Shown here: positions 1-11,992 of the stretch, piece after piece
Position numbering within the stretch: the first letter of the stretch is position 1
Layout of the letters: the number at the start of each line of letters is the position of its first letter
Source of the DNA: Aphelenchoides besseyi
Taxonomy: Eukaryota; Nematoda; Chromadorea; Rhabditida; Aphelenchoididae
Assembly (NCBI GenBank): GCA_024699855.1
Contig: JAMPIQ010000002.1
Coordinates: 2,294,001-2,358,000 of the forward strand
DNA length: 64,000 bases
Reading direction: 5' to 3'
Translations under genes and position numbers: made by a program
Notes under the pieces: model-generated
Seen by the model: only the letters and a program-made list of their open reading frames with translations
Databases searched by the model: none
Told to the model about the DNA's origin: nothing

Positions 1-3000
1 ACCAACGGATGCTTGGAAACTAACTTTCAGTAATCTTCTTATCGTCAAAATACCAATTTGCATGGTCTTATACTTAAAATGAGCAATTCCAAGAGGGCTA
101 TGTCGTTCTACACTCGAACAGCACATAGCAAAGATGTAAAGTTCGTTGTTCGTCGCGTCGATAGTCGAAAGCACAATTAGCACAACAAGTGAATAAAAAT
201 AATGCGACTTTTTTTTATCTTCAAGTCTTCGTATTTTCCAACGTCTTTTATATGAACATCAGATTCTGTGCACAATCGAGAGTTTCTTTTGGATTAATGA
301 CAGTTCAATGCGCCGTTTACACGATCGAATTCTAAAGGAAATTGGAAATTTCTGTCGACGTCCATTGCTCTCTTGTATTGATCCAAGAAACTTCTCATTG
401 ATTGATCGGAATTCAGTGAACCAGCACAATAAACAGCTGTACGTACAGTCGGGTTGATGCTGAAATGAAAACATTATGGTTGTTGGAGGTTAAAACTCAC
501 GGATTACATATCTCCAAGTTTTTCAGCGTAGAGCATGCTGTTGCAAATTGTCTGAAGAAGTTGGTTGCTTTGGTTCTTGCATCGCCAATATCCTGTTGAA
601 CTGCTAAGAGGGTTACAGTCGAAGCCAAAGCGCTGCAAACGGAGTTTTAATGTTTACGCTCAAATTTACCTCTTCCGTAATGTTGTTGATGTCCAATCGA
701 CGTGAGGATAAACAGATTCAAGTACTGAACGAGTTAATACCTTAAACACGTAAAGTGAGTTTCTTGTTTAATTGAACTCACGCTGTCGTCTGTTGCTGCG
801 TCCAAAATCGCTTCCACAAGATGAGGTGGCAGGTCGCCATTGAAATCCGAAAGCAACCGAGTGATCAAACCTTTTGCACGTTCACTAGAATGCTTTTCAA
901 CAATTGGTTATCTGAAATTAGTTACCGTTCTGTGTTTTGATCCAACTCGTCGGTTAACAGCGCCAACAAAGTTCGCTCATCGAGTTTTGTAAAATTCAAT
1001 TCGAAAAGTTGTTTCCATGCGGTGTTCGAATACGTGACTATCGTATATGAAAGTCCTTCACGATTGAAAATCAGAGGGTTTGCAGCTAATAGTTGGCTGG
1101 AACCTTGTGGATTGCAAACTTCTCCGTTGTTGAGCAAATAGATCGTGTAACTGCTTTCACTGTTAACGTCCTGAACAAACAGCGGTATGTTCCAACGAGC
1201 AGTTGAAAAATAAATTGAATGTTGTTTCAGAACGTAAAATCCATTTTCGATGTCGATAGTCACAACTGGATAGTAAAGTTGAGTGAAATAGTCGTGAGAG
1301 ATTTGAGTTAACGTCAAAGTTGAACACAAAGTAGTCGGCTGTAACATGAAAATCTGATTGAAAGTCAGCTATTGCTCACAGCAACAGCTTGCAACGAACT
1401 TTCCAAGTCCTTCAATGTGACTGTCCCAAAGCTGTGTGCCGTTAAGTAGTTAGATATTGCGTGTAGAAAGATGGATTGACCGAGTATTTCTTCAAGTTGT
1501 CTTAGAACCATTGAGCCAGCGGCATAAGTGACCTCTAAAATCATGTCATCAATTGCCCATAAACCGAAACAGACCATCGAAATTCGATTGGTTAGACATA
1601 ATCGAATGGTTTAGAGATCGACTTGCAATAAATGCATCTTGACGAGAACGAAGAAAATCAGATTCCTGAAATTACTATCACCATGTCTATCTGCTTATAA
1701 ACCACCATAAACTTGTAGTCGGCGTTCGAAATTGTTTGCAACATTCGATAAGAGAAATACGTCGCAAAAGCCTCGTTCAGAAACTCACTTCCCCATTTGT
1801 CCGGTGAGAGTAAATCGGCAAACCACTGATGTGCTGTCTCGTGACACATAATATTGAAGATTCCAAAGTGGTTTGTAGAGCTTAGAGAAGGCGGCAAGTT
1901 AGTCAACACATCCGCATACAAAATTGCTCCGAAATTCTCGACACATGAAAATCTTGGTTGTTAATACGAAGCGTAATGAGAGAATTTACCTCCTCTACGA
2001 AGATAGCGATGAGTGTCGATATTGTCCAATTTCTCCAACGGGTATTGCACACCAATTAGCGATTCCATGGCGTCGACGCATTGAGCTGACTTCTCTGGAG
2101 TGTCACCAATAAACGGTTCAAGTTCCGGAAGCACAATACTTTGAGTCTAATGACAAATCGCTAGGAAACCCCGTTTCATTTAATCACCTTGATATTTCGT
2201 TTTGTCCTTGAACTTTTGACTGAGAAGTTGCCTACAGATAAGCTCATTGAATACGTGGACATCGGAGGAGTTTCTTTAAAAGTGACTTTCGTTTTGCCGT
2301 TTCTGCAATCGATAATAAGCTACAGAAAAGTAACCAAACTACTTCAAATCAACTGAGCTTTCGATATCCGTTGCATGAATAGCTAAAGCTCCATTTGGAA
2401 TGATTGCTGCAAGCTTGAAAGGAGCTCGAAAGTGCGGATCATCGAAACACGGAAACCATCGTCTTGCAAAGGCGGGAATTGGCATCGTTGACAACACAGT
2501 CTTTGGTTTGCCGTCGAATGTGCTGTTGTAGGTAAAATAGTACAAACCGCCGTCATCAATTTTAGACAGATTACTGGTATACTCGAGTTCCAATCGATAC
2601 GATCGTCCAACTTCAAAGAACTCAACCGGCGTCAATTTGATTTGGTTTTTGATTGGATCCAATTCGAACGTGTCGACAGTCATGAGTTTGTTTTCATTAT
2701 GAAGTCGAAGTGTTTGAATAGACAATTTCTCAGAATTCAACCACATCGACTGAGTTGACTTTGTGATCGTAAAGTTGATCTTCACATGACCGTCAAAAGT
2801 CAAGTCTTGACCTAGAAAGAAAATTAAAGTAAAGCCTTTTGTTCTTACGTCCATTAAACGAGGGAAACGGAAAGTACGGTTCGATGGTCAGTTCACTGAA
2901 ACATCGTGAAAAATAACGAAATGGCACCTACTAGCGATTAGCTCGAATTACTCTCGGAAGTTGATAGTGAACATTGAACGGAGTCTCGGGTTCATCTTCA

Positions 3001-3093
3001 GAGTTGTGATCAATAAGGTCGATGTTCAGACTTACCGTGAGATCGGCCAAATTCAATCAAGAAGTAAATTAGGACGCAAACTAACTGCTTCAT
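1..3093 (-). CDS. M1-family zinc aminopeptidase (aminopeptidase N/ERAP-like), probably cut by left edge
   Basis: Secreted or membrane-tethered M1 metallopeptidase. The start at 3093 opens a hydrophobic signal-like peptide (MKQLVCVLIYFLIEFGRSHG). Exons then give an M1 N-terminal domain (YELTIEPYFPFPSFNG; PAFARRWFPCFDDPHFRAPF), the zinc motif HETAHQWF at about 1820-1843 followed by NEAFA with the third zinc ligand, the region VTYAAGSMVLRQLEE with the family tyrosine, and an ERAP1_C-like domain (exons near 922-1340 and 290-460). Introns are about 36-45 bases. Oddities: the exopeptidase GAMEN region reads ENFGAI with a one-base frame break near 2000-2030, between YPLEKLD and LIAIFVEE. One frame stops at 294-296, but an open frame at about 10-190 (YIFAMCCSSVERHSPLGIAHF) resembles later M1 C-terminal helices, so I infer the gene continues leftward. 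Family call is firm. Catalytic competence is doubtful. Confidence 0.8.
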
Positions 3094-3693
3094 TTTCCCA
3101 CAAGAATTCAAACTCCTTTTTTTGCGATCACAAAAAAGTTTGAAAACAACACAATTATTTTGTTTGCTTAAAAGATTGATCCCTGAATGAGTTTGAAGTG
3201 TTGCGATCATTTGCTTCGTTTTCAGGAACACAATACTCGAACTTAGTGGTGATTCATAGCAGAAGAACAATGGGTTTGATAATCACAAGATTGTAGGGTA
3301 TCAGGAAAATTTCGTGCATGATTATAGTGTACGCACTTGTATCGATTGAACTAATAGATGTGCAGATTTGGGTGGTAGTAAGTGTTGTATTGAAAGGTGT
3401 TCGTAATCTAATGACATGTTTTTCGGAGTAACATCACGGCTGTACTCGAAATATGACCGTCAAGAGAAGCATCCTGTTCTTGTTATCACCTTCTTTATTC
3501 TGAGCTTCTAACTTTGAGAAGCAGACGACTCAAAGTAAGTAGTTTATTAAAAACGTTAAAACTAAAAGGTAACAACTCAACAAAATAGGAACAAAAAACA
3601 ATAAATAAACTTATGAGATAACAAATGTCCATTTTGATTGTAATTAGAGTTAAAAACGTCTAAGGCGCCTATTCAAACGTTTCAATACCCTGC
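3094..3693. other. intergenic stretch between M1 peptidase and small membrane protein
   Basis: This is AT-rich sequence between two minus-strand genes. It holds the upstream region of the peptidase gene and the 3' flank of the next one. I see no coding exon or RNA gene in it. Confidence 0.5.
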
Positions 3694-4124
3694 TTACAAG
3701 CGTAGATTCTCGTATTCACGATCTTCTTCTTCAGCGGTGTTGTTGTTTTCGTCAACGTATTTTGGTAAAACAATGCAAGTTTTGGGTCGATCGTTGTCTT
3801 TACAACACCCGCAGTTCTGATCGCAACACCAACAGCAGAAGCAGATCATAGGCAAACACACGAACATGCTGAAAGAGATCGTTGTGCCGAAAAGACCAAA
3901 AGAACTCACCAAACAAAAATCAAAAATGGAATCCAAAACTTCTTGTTCGTAATCACGAGCTGTGAAGTTTCATTCGGAGAAGTTAGGAACACAATTTCGT
4001 CGTCGATATGATCGCGGGCCGAATCCGTTGAGTTAATTGCTGGTTGCGGAATCGGAATACCATCGGGAGTTGATGGAAAGTACAAAATGGAAAGTGAAAC
4101 CGCAAGTAAGATTGATACCCTCAT
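3694..4124 (-). CDS. small single-pass membrane protein with Cys-rich juxtamembrane cluster
   Basis: Two exons, 3910-4124 and 3694-3868, joined across a 41-base GTGAGT..TTTCAG intron, give 129 residues. A signal peptide (MRVSILLAVSLSILYFPSTPDG) is followed by a short ectodomain with two N-glycosylation sequons (NST, NET). A transmembrane helix begins at FWIPFLIFVCMFVCLP and runs into a dense cysteine cluster (CFCCWCCDQNCGCC). The short acidic tail ends YENLRL. The topology suggests a type I protein whose cysteines could be palmitoylated (inference). I recognise no family. The exon structure and reading frame are convincing, but the function is unknown. Confidence 0.7.
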
Positions 4125-4446
4125 CCTCGAAACTGAAACACGGAAGCTACAACATTCAACGGAATGTTTAGACAACAAAAAGAAAAACTCGCAACGATTT
4201 TGGTCGAATGGCAATGGAAAAGACGACGGCTGTTTATTCTCTCTATTGATCGGCACTCAGACGCTTTGCATTAAAATGAGCGCGGCAATGAGAGACCATC
4301 AGCAGATGTACACGTTTAGCGACATGTCTTGATGTCCATTGAAGAATCCGAGCCTTCGACCATTTCAGTGGCTGAACAGGATCAACTTTTCCCGTTTATT
4401 TTCTCAACCGAAAAAGAACACAGAGACAAATGAATGGTCGAACACT

Positions 4447-5501
4447 TCAGAGCTTGCTGCCCACATACTCCTTGGCATTGGCCGCCTTCTCCTTCGCTTT
4501 TTCTTTCAATTGCTCCATCGATTCGTGCGATCCACCGAACAACGCAAGAACGACCGCTTGAGAAGCAACAACACCGCAAAAGACTCCAAATTGGTAGAGA
4601 TGAGTTGGTGCCTGAAAGCAAAGAGATGAATGAGATCAAGAGGTCCAGAACTCACATTTTGGTCGCTGAGTTGGTACTTCAAGTAGATTTGCAAACTGAC
4701 GAAACCGCAAGCCGAGTACGCAAGTGCCAACAAGAAGTAAGCGAACGAAAGTTGAGAGCTGAGAAGACCGAAAAGCAAGTGCAAAGCCAATCCCGATCCG
4801 ACGGTCGCTCCCAACAACGCTTGACGACTGTTGCCCAATTTTCCTTCAGTCAATTGAGCACCAACGCCAATCGCCTGAAAATTAAGAATATTGAAATATT
4901 GGAAACAATCGAACTCACCAACGGAGTCAAGAAAGTGAGCGGTCCTGCGGTACTCAAAGTGCGATCCGCGAAGAGATTACCGATGAGCAATCCCTCGACA
5001 GCAGCAAAAGCGAGCAACTTGAAACGAAGAGTGCCATCATCGCCAGCTTGTTGTTGCACGTGTTTGTAGGCCACGTACGGAACGAGAACGTAGGCCAAAA
5101 CAGCAGACGGCATTGCATCAAGAGCCATACCAACGAACGGTGCAAGAAGATACGTGGTGAGAGTGGAAACGAGCGAGTAGGTGAAGAGAAGAATGGCAGT
5201 CCACGCGTAAGTGTCCAACAAACGAGCAGTTTGAAGACCTTCAACCGGACTCTAAACCCAACAGTAAAAAAACTCAACATCTGGAACTCACCATGTCAGC
5301 AACGGTTTTCGCCAATTCCTCCTTCTTTTGTTGAGCCAACGGTTGCAAGTCCTTCGCTTGGTCTTGGAGTTGTTGAAGATGTTGTTTGGCGCGTTCGGAC
5401 AATTGCGCGGAACGTTGGCGAAGACCATCGTACGTTTGCTCGAACTCAGCACGGTACTTTTGAGCCAACTGAATCACCGGTTCGGCGGACGAAGAAGCCA
5501 T
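4447..5501 (-). CDS. multi-pass membrane protein, BI-1-like
   Basis: Four exons (5292-5501, 4920-5251, 4656-4875, 4447-4611) give an uninterrupted 308-residue protein. The first exon encodes a charged, Gln-rich amphipathic segment of about 70 residues. About six to seven hydrophobic helices follow (for example LLDTYAWTAILLFTYSLVST and ALLGATVGSGLALHLLFGLL). A region CGFVSLQIYLKYQLSDQN followed by a further helix is reminiscent of the Bax inhibitor-1 C-terminal half, and AFAAVEGLLIGNLFADRTLS of its central half. The resemblance is by eye, so BI-1/TMBIM membership is tentative. The C-terminus is Lys/Ala-rich (KEKAKEKAANAKEYVGSKL). A TATA box lies about 90 bases upstream. It could instead be an uncharacterised nematode multi-TM family. 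Confidence 0.8.
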
Positions 5502-5590
5502 GACGACGCAAAGTTGAAGAGAACGGGAACGAAAAGCGAAAAAGCAATCCGACAAGCGAACAGCAAATGAGGGATTCAGTTGGCAAGCTT

Positions 5591-5598
5591 CTTTTATA
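5591..5598 (-). promoter_or_regulatory. TATA box of the BI-1-like gene
   Basis: TATAAAAG on the minus strand lies 90 bases before the ATG at 5501, a plausible distance for a core promoter with a short leader. Confidence 0.5.
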
Positions 5599-7698
5599 GA
5601 CCTCAATTTGTTGAATCAATAATTTTGTTCAAATTTGCATTAGCCAATATGCAAACAAGACTGTAAGTTTTCCATGAGTACCTAGAACACTGCTGATAAC
5701 ATTCTTCGATGTGAATCGAAATCAACGTTTCATGTCAACATCCGATTAACCGTCGTCTTTGTTGCAAAATGTGTGTCGGTGGTAAATCTTGATGTGCTTA
5801 CCAAAATGAACTCACTGATGCTTTGGCAACTATAATTCTATACGTCTTTGTAGACCATCAATTGAAACGGTTCATTCAATGATGGACTTCAAGGTCTCTT
5901 CCCGTCAACAAACAATTTCGCACAATCAGTTTTATTCTTAAGTGAAATACTCGGGAGCCACAGTCTTAAACCTTCCGCTTATAAACAATTTGCGCATTAA
6001 TTTGGTCTGCTGATTCGAATGGTATGTACAAATCTAAAGGCACTTGCGGTGAAAAGAATTACGGGACTTAAAGCAGGGACTATCGATTACAACAAGTGGC
6101 TCAAATGGAGAACTTAAAAAGCGACTAGCTACGAATTTACCTGCGGTTTAATAGGCTGCCGAGTCGACCGGACGTTCTGCTGCAGAACCGGGACAAACAT
6201 GCAGCTTCTTAACAAACGCGATACAATAGAGAGAACACAGTAGTGATTGACGGAAATACTAGAAAACGGACCAGAAAGGAAGATGACATATAGAGTGGGT
6301 AGCCTTCAAATACTTCAAAAAAGTTATTTGTTACAGAAAATTTACGATAAAAAGCGGAGCGGTGGGATCGAAATATAAAAATTGGGAGTCCGACATCACT
6401 AGAAGTTTCGTACGGCTGCCAGAGCGGGGCCACTCCATCGCGGGATACCTACACACTCGGCTGACTGATATGTCGATTGGCTTGGGCGAAACAACGAAAT
6501 GACAAGATAAAAACAGAAACGAACGGGCTGAAGCTCGTAATACGAACTGCAATTCATCGAATTCGTCGAGAAGACGAAGTGGTGCGGTGAGTTTAGAAGT
6601 CTGAGAAGCTGTGCGGAATTACATGATGGCCTGAAAACGACGATAAACACACGAGTATTCTGATGGTAAACTCACGTTAGAGAACTGGTGATTGTGCGGT
6701 TGTGGTGGAAATCAATTAGATAGGAAATTTCATTACGAGTCTTAGGTTTTATTAACCCAAAGTTCGATTGGCGACTTGCATTTGGCACGTTTGAGTTACG
6801 ATCAGAAGCAGAAAAGAACCGAGAGACGGCGATGGTCACTCGGGACCTGTTGGATCAGGTCATTGCGCCTGAAAATGAAGCGATTAGACGACGATCGTTG
6901 AGTTCAATCGCAGCACTCGCTCAAATAAACACGATGGAAAAGTAAACTGTCGCTTCGATTTTTGACGTTTCAGCGAAAACTGACGAATCGAATTAGATTT
7001 CAAATCGCCTTTTCCGCATTGTTTGAATATCCGAATGCGATGGTGAAGTCAACAAACAAGCCCTCGGTTTTCGTTCACTCATCTTTTTGTAAACAAAACG
7101 TAAAGTTTCGTTGATATGAAAACGTTGGTTCCACGCTCGTTCGAATGACAAACCGCGTGGTCACTCGAAGTTGTGATTCAAAGGCCGCTTTTTGCGGTCG
7201 AACTGCGCGCAATGACCTTTGAGTCCGCAGCAATTTAACTACCCCCTCAGCTCGTCCTTGACTTATATGGCCACAAAGTGAATAATTGTGATGGCAATTG
7301 CATTCGAGGACCAGTAGCTCATCGCCTCATTCCGATCCACTCAACGGTTGAGGTCTGATGATAAAGAACGAAAACAAGTAAAAGTTTTCGGAGTCGAGCG
7401 AAACTTTTTGGCGCACAAGCGACTGGAAAGGTCGAGAGGAGCGACTTCGAGAGTCCGACTGATGGTCGGAATGTTTTTGAGGTGTGCGACGCGTACAAAA
7501 TCGAACCGCCCCAGCAATCGATTGACGCGAAAAGACCTGTGCAAATATGATGGAGAGGGGCGGAAACAACAAAAACCGACAAAAACGGTTTTTGATTTAC
7601 GTTGACAGGCGAAGCGATGAGGAGCTCGACAACGCGGCAATCGAGCGCCATTCACTCATGAAGTTGATCGAGCAAGATGCGCATAACGGAACCCAAGA

Positions 7699-7724
7699 GA
7701 TCTTATCAACTCAATGATAAGATC
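7699..7724. repeat. perfect inverted repeat with paired GATA sites
   Basis: The arms gatcttatca and tgataagatc are exact reverse complements, separated by six bases (actcaa). Each arm contains the TGATAA/TTATCA GATA-factor consensus. It could be a dimeric regulatory site or a short RNA hairpin. Confidence 0.6.
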
Positions 7725-9230
7725 ACAGCCAATGTTCAAATCGCGTGATTGTCGACTTAAATAAAGCGACTAATAAGCTCGAAGACATTAGGCGGACAGA
7801 CTCAATTAGAAGAAACAAGTTGAATGCGTGGATCTCGTTTGAGCGGCGAAAACAAAGAAACCGCATTCAATCGCAATTAGAAAACCGAATCCAAAATGCT
7901 CTTCATCGATCACATCTGAGAACAACGCTGACAGATTTGGACTCTTGATTGCGCAGAGAACAATTGATATTCAGGGTTCAATTTGCACTTGTCATCGTAG
8001 AAACAAAAATCGTTTTGAGTTTGCTTCTCGAACTTGCACATCAACTCCAATGGTGATTGAACGCTCCGCAATTGCAATACGCAACTTAACGACCAGCAAC
8101 CCAAGGGCATCGCCTAATTGCAAACACTTTGAACGCCAAACAGTTCCGTCTAAGCAATTTGGTCGCAAAGCATTTCAATTCGATCTTTCTCGGCCCGTTT
8201 CACAGCTTGACCGCAGGTTTTTGAGTGTAATTTCCTGCGCAATCAAAGACCACCAAATTGCTCGAGCAGCTTGTTGGCGGTCGCCGAAATTGGCAGCGAA
8301 AAGCGATCAGCCGGTAGCGATCGAATTGACGCGTCCATTCGTGTAGGTGAGTTGAATCGAAAGTGAACATCTGAAGTGGAAACGGGTTCTCGGATGTTCA
8401 CCGTTCGTTCTCTTCAATCGATTACTTCGCTCAAATCACTCAAACGACACGAACTGAACGTTTAGAGCCGTCGACCACAAAACCCAAAAGGAGTTTGTAC
8501 AATCGAAAGCAAACGGAAATCGTCGTTGTTTTGCGATTCGAATCATCGAAATCGACCGCCATAAACGGACGTGAATGTGCAAACGTCTCGTGGCTTCGCT
8601 GTTTCCGATAAACGACGAATTCTCCGCGTTTGTTCGTTTTGATTATTTTGACGTGCAGCAGAATAAACGGTCCGTTCCGATGTCTGAATGACTGATCACA
8701 ACAACCAACATCATGCACGAGAATGAAGGGATTCCTATTGCAACGATGTTTGTGTTCGGAAGTTGCGTTCAATATCAGAGGTCAAGTGAGTCGAAACCAA
8801 ATGGCGCAGTTGGTTAGCGAGTGGCTTGAAGATCGTCCAGCTTCAGTAGTTCCCGTCTATTCCACTGAAGAAAAGAAGGGAGGGTTGTAAATGCTGGTAA
8901 ATAGAAGTTTCTGTGTTAACCGCCGTTACGTATCCTTGAAGATCGGTCCGGTACTAAGAGCACTGGTACATCAATTCTTTTTGTTTTGTGAATGAGATCC
9001 CATTCAGTTGTTTGTAAACAATAACCTTCTTGGTCCAACAAGTCAAATGACGTGTGTATTGGAAAATGACGACAAGTTGTTTTGAGTCAAAATTTGAAAG
9101 ACTGCGATTCAATGAATTGAACTGGTGCGTGATTTAAAACAAACAACTGGAACTGCACGTCATCTTTTATTGCTTTTTGATCGTCTGTTATGACATTACG
9201 AAGAAAAGAGCACGTTAGCGAACGTTGGGT

Positions 9231-9238
9231 TATAAAAG
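9231..9238 (+). promoter_or_regulatory. orphan TATA box
   Basis: TATAAAAGG is a strong TATA match, but no plus-strand coding gene follows within 1 kb. It may serve a noncoding transcript or be chance. Confidence 0.25.
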
Positions 9239-11010
9239 GAGGACAAAGGAAGAGATTGTTCAAATCCGTCGATGGATTAGGTCGCGACTTTTGCGTCGTT
9301 CTGACCAAATGAAAGGTTTCTATTGTTCGTGAGCTCATTTGAAGTATAACAAACTGAATGTTAATCTCTAAATTGTACTTTTTCTTGTTTCCAACCATCG
9401 ATTTCCATTTCGGGTTTCAAGAGCTTGTGGATTTTGCTGTTCACTCTGATGCTCGAACAGTGAATGGTAGTTCGACAAATTGACCGTGTACTTTGTCCAT
9501 TGCATTGCCTTTTGCTTGAAAGAAAACTCGTCGACATTCTGAGGACACTGCCGTAGATTAATTTGAACGTCCAAATTTTTAATTTCATTTTAATTGCAAT
9601 CGCGTGTGCACTCCTGCAGAAGGACAACCGTCGGCTAATCCGCCCGTAACTTCGATTCTTTTCCAAAATTGGATCTTTCAGTTTGCATATCAGCACGTTC
9701 GTTTGTTGTTGGTTTTCGCTTTCAATCACGTCGTTTCCCGTTGCTGCGCGTTGTGTCATGAACTCGGCGGTTGAACGTCTTAGACGCGGAAGTGTTGCCG
9801 GATTCAGCAGCAGTTGAGTTTTTGGTTGAATCATATTTGCAAATGGGAGGACTTCCAAGTTCAAATGAACACATAACTTAAACTAAGAGTGAAGGTTTCA
9901 GTTGGGGTTCAAGAAGTGGGCTTAAGCGGATTAACATCGATGCTATCGGGAATATCGTTGTGCAACATAAACCTGTGCTTTCACCAAATTCTCCAAATTT
10001 TTGGTCTTAGATTTCTTTCGTCCGATTAGCCACCGTATTTCTACACGATGTGGTCTATGGCTTCTGCCGAGCAGGCTCCTTCGGTGTGGTTATTTTGAGT
10101 TCAAACACAAGTCTTCGACTTTATATTTGGATTCTACCTGCAAAGCGGAGTCCATTCGGCTAATTGAAAAAAAGCGATCTTCTCTCGACTGATCCTCTTA
10201 ACTCTTCTTTGGAAATTAGCAAACCGCGTGTTCCACCTGCTTTCTTTTAATTCAACTAATGAGTTGGTTACTGTGGACGTAGGTTGGAACAAATACTCGT
10301 AATTGAAAACACAATCTCCGGCTTATTTGAAGACCAAAGTTCTTCGGAAAGTTCGCGTTTAGTTAGTCGGATATAAAGTCCAGTTGTCAAATTGGAACAC
10401 GCGAAGCCCATGACCTGATGATCATTCATTTCCAGTTTTGCTCACGAACAAAGGCCTTGGGCTTTGAATGCTCGTTTGCTCAAACAAGGAACTTATTCAA
10501 GGTCAAATTAACCCAAAGATTAGTGAAATTTGCTTAACCGAAAGATAATCCCGTGAATGAAAACTTCGAGGTCCTCGGGATCAGTGTTTGACGTTTCTTG
10601 TAAACTTTTGTGCTCTTCGACGATTATCGTAATCAGAACGAATAGTAAAGTGATGAATGTTTTCGTCCACCCGCCGAATTCATCACTTTTGGAGTTTCCA
10701 AATGCGTCAACGGGTTCTCAACAATCTGACTTATTCTCGAACGATCTTCGAGTTCCCATTTCTGCAACGGATTTTGTTTGGACGTCAGCAAACATTTGAG
10801 AAAACGTTTTTTGTCGAATTGATTCATCCGCAACCTTTTAACTAATCAAACGGAACATTCGAGAATTGTTCTCAACCGACGAAATCGCTTTAAACTCACG
10901 AGCATTGTCGCAATCGGTGGATCTCGATTTTGATCTGATCGTCGTAAACCGCTTTGCTATTGACGCTCGTAGGAAAAGCGAATGAGGGAGGAGCGAGGAC
11001 ATTTCTGGGC

Positions 11011-11018
11011 ATAAAAAG
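11011..11018 (+). promoter_or_regulatory. TATA-like element upstream of one-TM family gene A
   Basis: The string cataaaaag lies about 80 bases before the ATG at 11093. It is a weak TATA match in a plausible position. Confidence 0.3.
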
Positions 11019-11092
11019 AGGTCGTGGGATCGTGTATTCGCAGCAAACTTCTATTTTACTCGATGCTTTTTTGGAATGCAAATATTTCCAGA

Positions 11093-11621
11093 ATGTCTAA
11101 CGGATTCCGTGGAATGATCATTCGACCCGAAGATTTGGCGATTTCCGATTCGGAGATCGACACCCATCAACTGAATTTGGCTGCGTTAAGAGATCGAGTA
11201 GGTTCTTGCTCTTTTGTTGTTCGAATAACCGTGTTCTTCTTTCCAGCTGCCCGATCCAACCGTCTACATGGTCATTTGTCTTTTGGCCGATGTTCTGATT
11301 TGGAGTCTTGCCGGATTCGTTTTGTATCGTGCAATCAAAAGCTGTCGCGCTGCAAAAGCTGCTGGTAATCTAACAAAGGCATTGGACAAATACGATCGTT
11401 TGGAAGCCGGACTCTACAGTAGTGACTACGAAGACTCCGAGTTCTATACCGAAGAATACGAACCGAGTTGGGCACCTGATGCTGTGGTTTTCGTGAAAGA
11501 TGGAACGATCGTGAAGAAACAAGAGGACAAAACTCGCAAGTTCCAAATGCCACGTATTCCGCTTCGAATCACGCGTTGGCATTCGATTCCAATTTTGACA
11601 AGTGACCACGATTACGTTTAA
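11093..11621 (+). CDS. one-TM family protein A (paralogue of the 17441 gene)
   Basis: Exons 11093-11197 and 11247-11621 give 159 residues. The ATG lies one base after a TTTCCAG acceptor, which suggests spliced-leader addition. After a 35-residue cytosol-like N-terminus, a phase-0 intron is followed directly by the membrane helix MVICLLADVLIWSLAGFVLY, then RAIKSCR, an acidic Tyr-rich stretch (YSSDYEDSEFYTEEYE) and a segment WAPDAVVFVKDGTIV. The protein at 17441-18081 has the same order: intron, helix with the same W/LYR/CR pattern, then APSAVV...G..I. There is no signal peptide, so a signal-anchor topology is likely. I know of no named family. The gene is convergent with the minus-strand Fn3-like gene. 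Confidence 0.75.
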
Positions 11622-11992
11622 AAGTCCAGTTCTTCGCCAAACGAGTTTTTCTGTTTAATTTACCGCATTGGCAATTGGCGTTCGAAACGCTGCCAATCTT
11701 CGGATTGAGAGCTTCACACTCTCGACATATCTTTCTACCTGGTGCACTCGATCTCGACACTAAATCGTCACTCAATCTCCGTTGCATTTCTTCGCCATTC
11801 ACACTGTTATTTTCTTTATTGTTGTTCAAATAAACCAAAATGTAATGATCAGAGATGAAAGTACCAGTAAAAGAGAATAAAGACTAAAGCTGATCGTTAA
11901 GTCGAAAATCTCAACGTGAGGCTGAAGGATCACAGGGCAGAGAACAAACAAATGAAAAGAGTTTTGAGATGTCGAGAGATGAACAAGTAGAA

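Larger units (their letters stand above)
5602..11010. other. 5.4-kb gene-poor region
   Basis: I found no exon chain, domain or splice-consistent coding sequence on either strand. The short open frames are Arg/Ser/Phe-rich and look like chance. Individual signals noted are a perfect GATA-site palindrome (7699-7724), a 9-base inverted repeat (8363-8371 with 8393-8401), an orphan TATA box (9231-9238), a tRNA A-box-like stretch (about 8802-8813) and an SL1-like string (6745-6766). The right part (about 10.3-11.0 kb) should contain the promoter of the gene at 11093. Confidence 0.5.

Noticed and set aside
294..296. Stop codon as the end of the M1 aminopeptidase
   Set aside because: Taken alone it would truncate the ERAP1_C domain. 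The open frame at about 10-190 looks like later C-terminal helices, so an intron around 200-310 is more likely. I therefore extended the gene to the window edge, with reservation.
4434..5069. 211-codon plus-strand frame
   Set aside because: It is antisense to the BI-1-like gene, whose four exons join in frame and encode membrane helices. The plus frame has no recognisable structure.
8363..8401. Inverted repeat gtgaacatc/gatgttcac as a microRNA precursor
   Set aside because: The stem is only nine bases around a 21-base loop, too short for a pre-miRNA.
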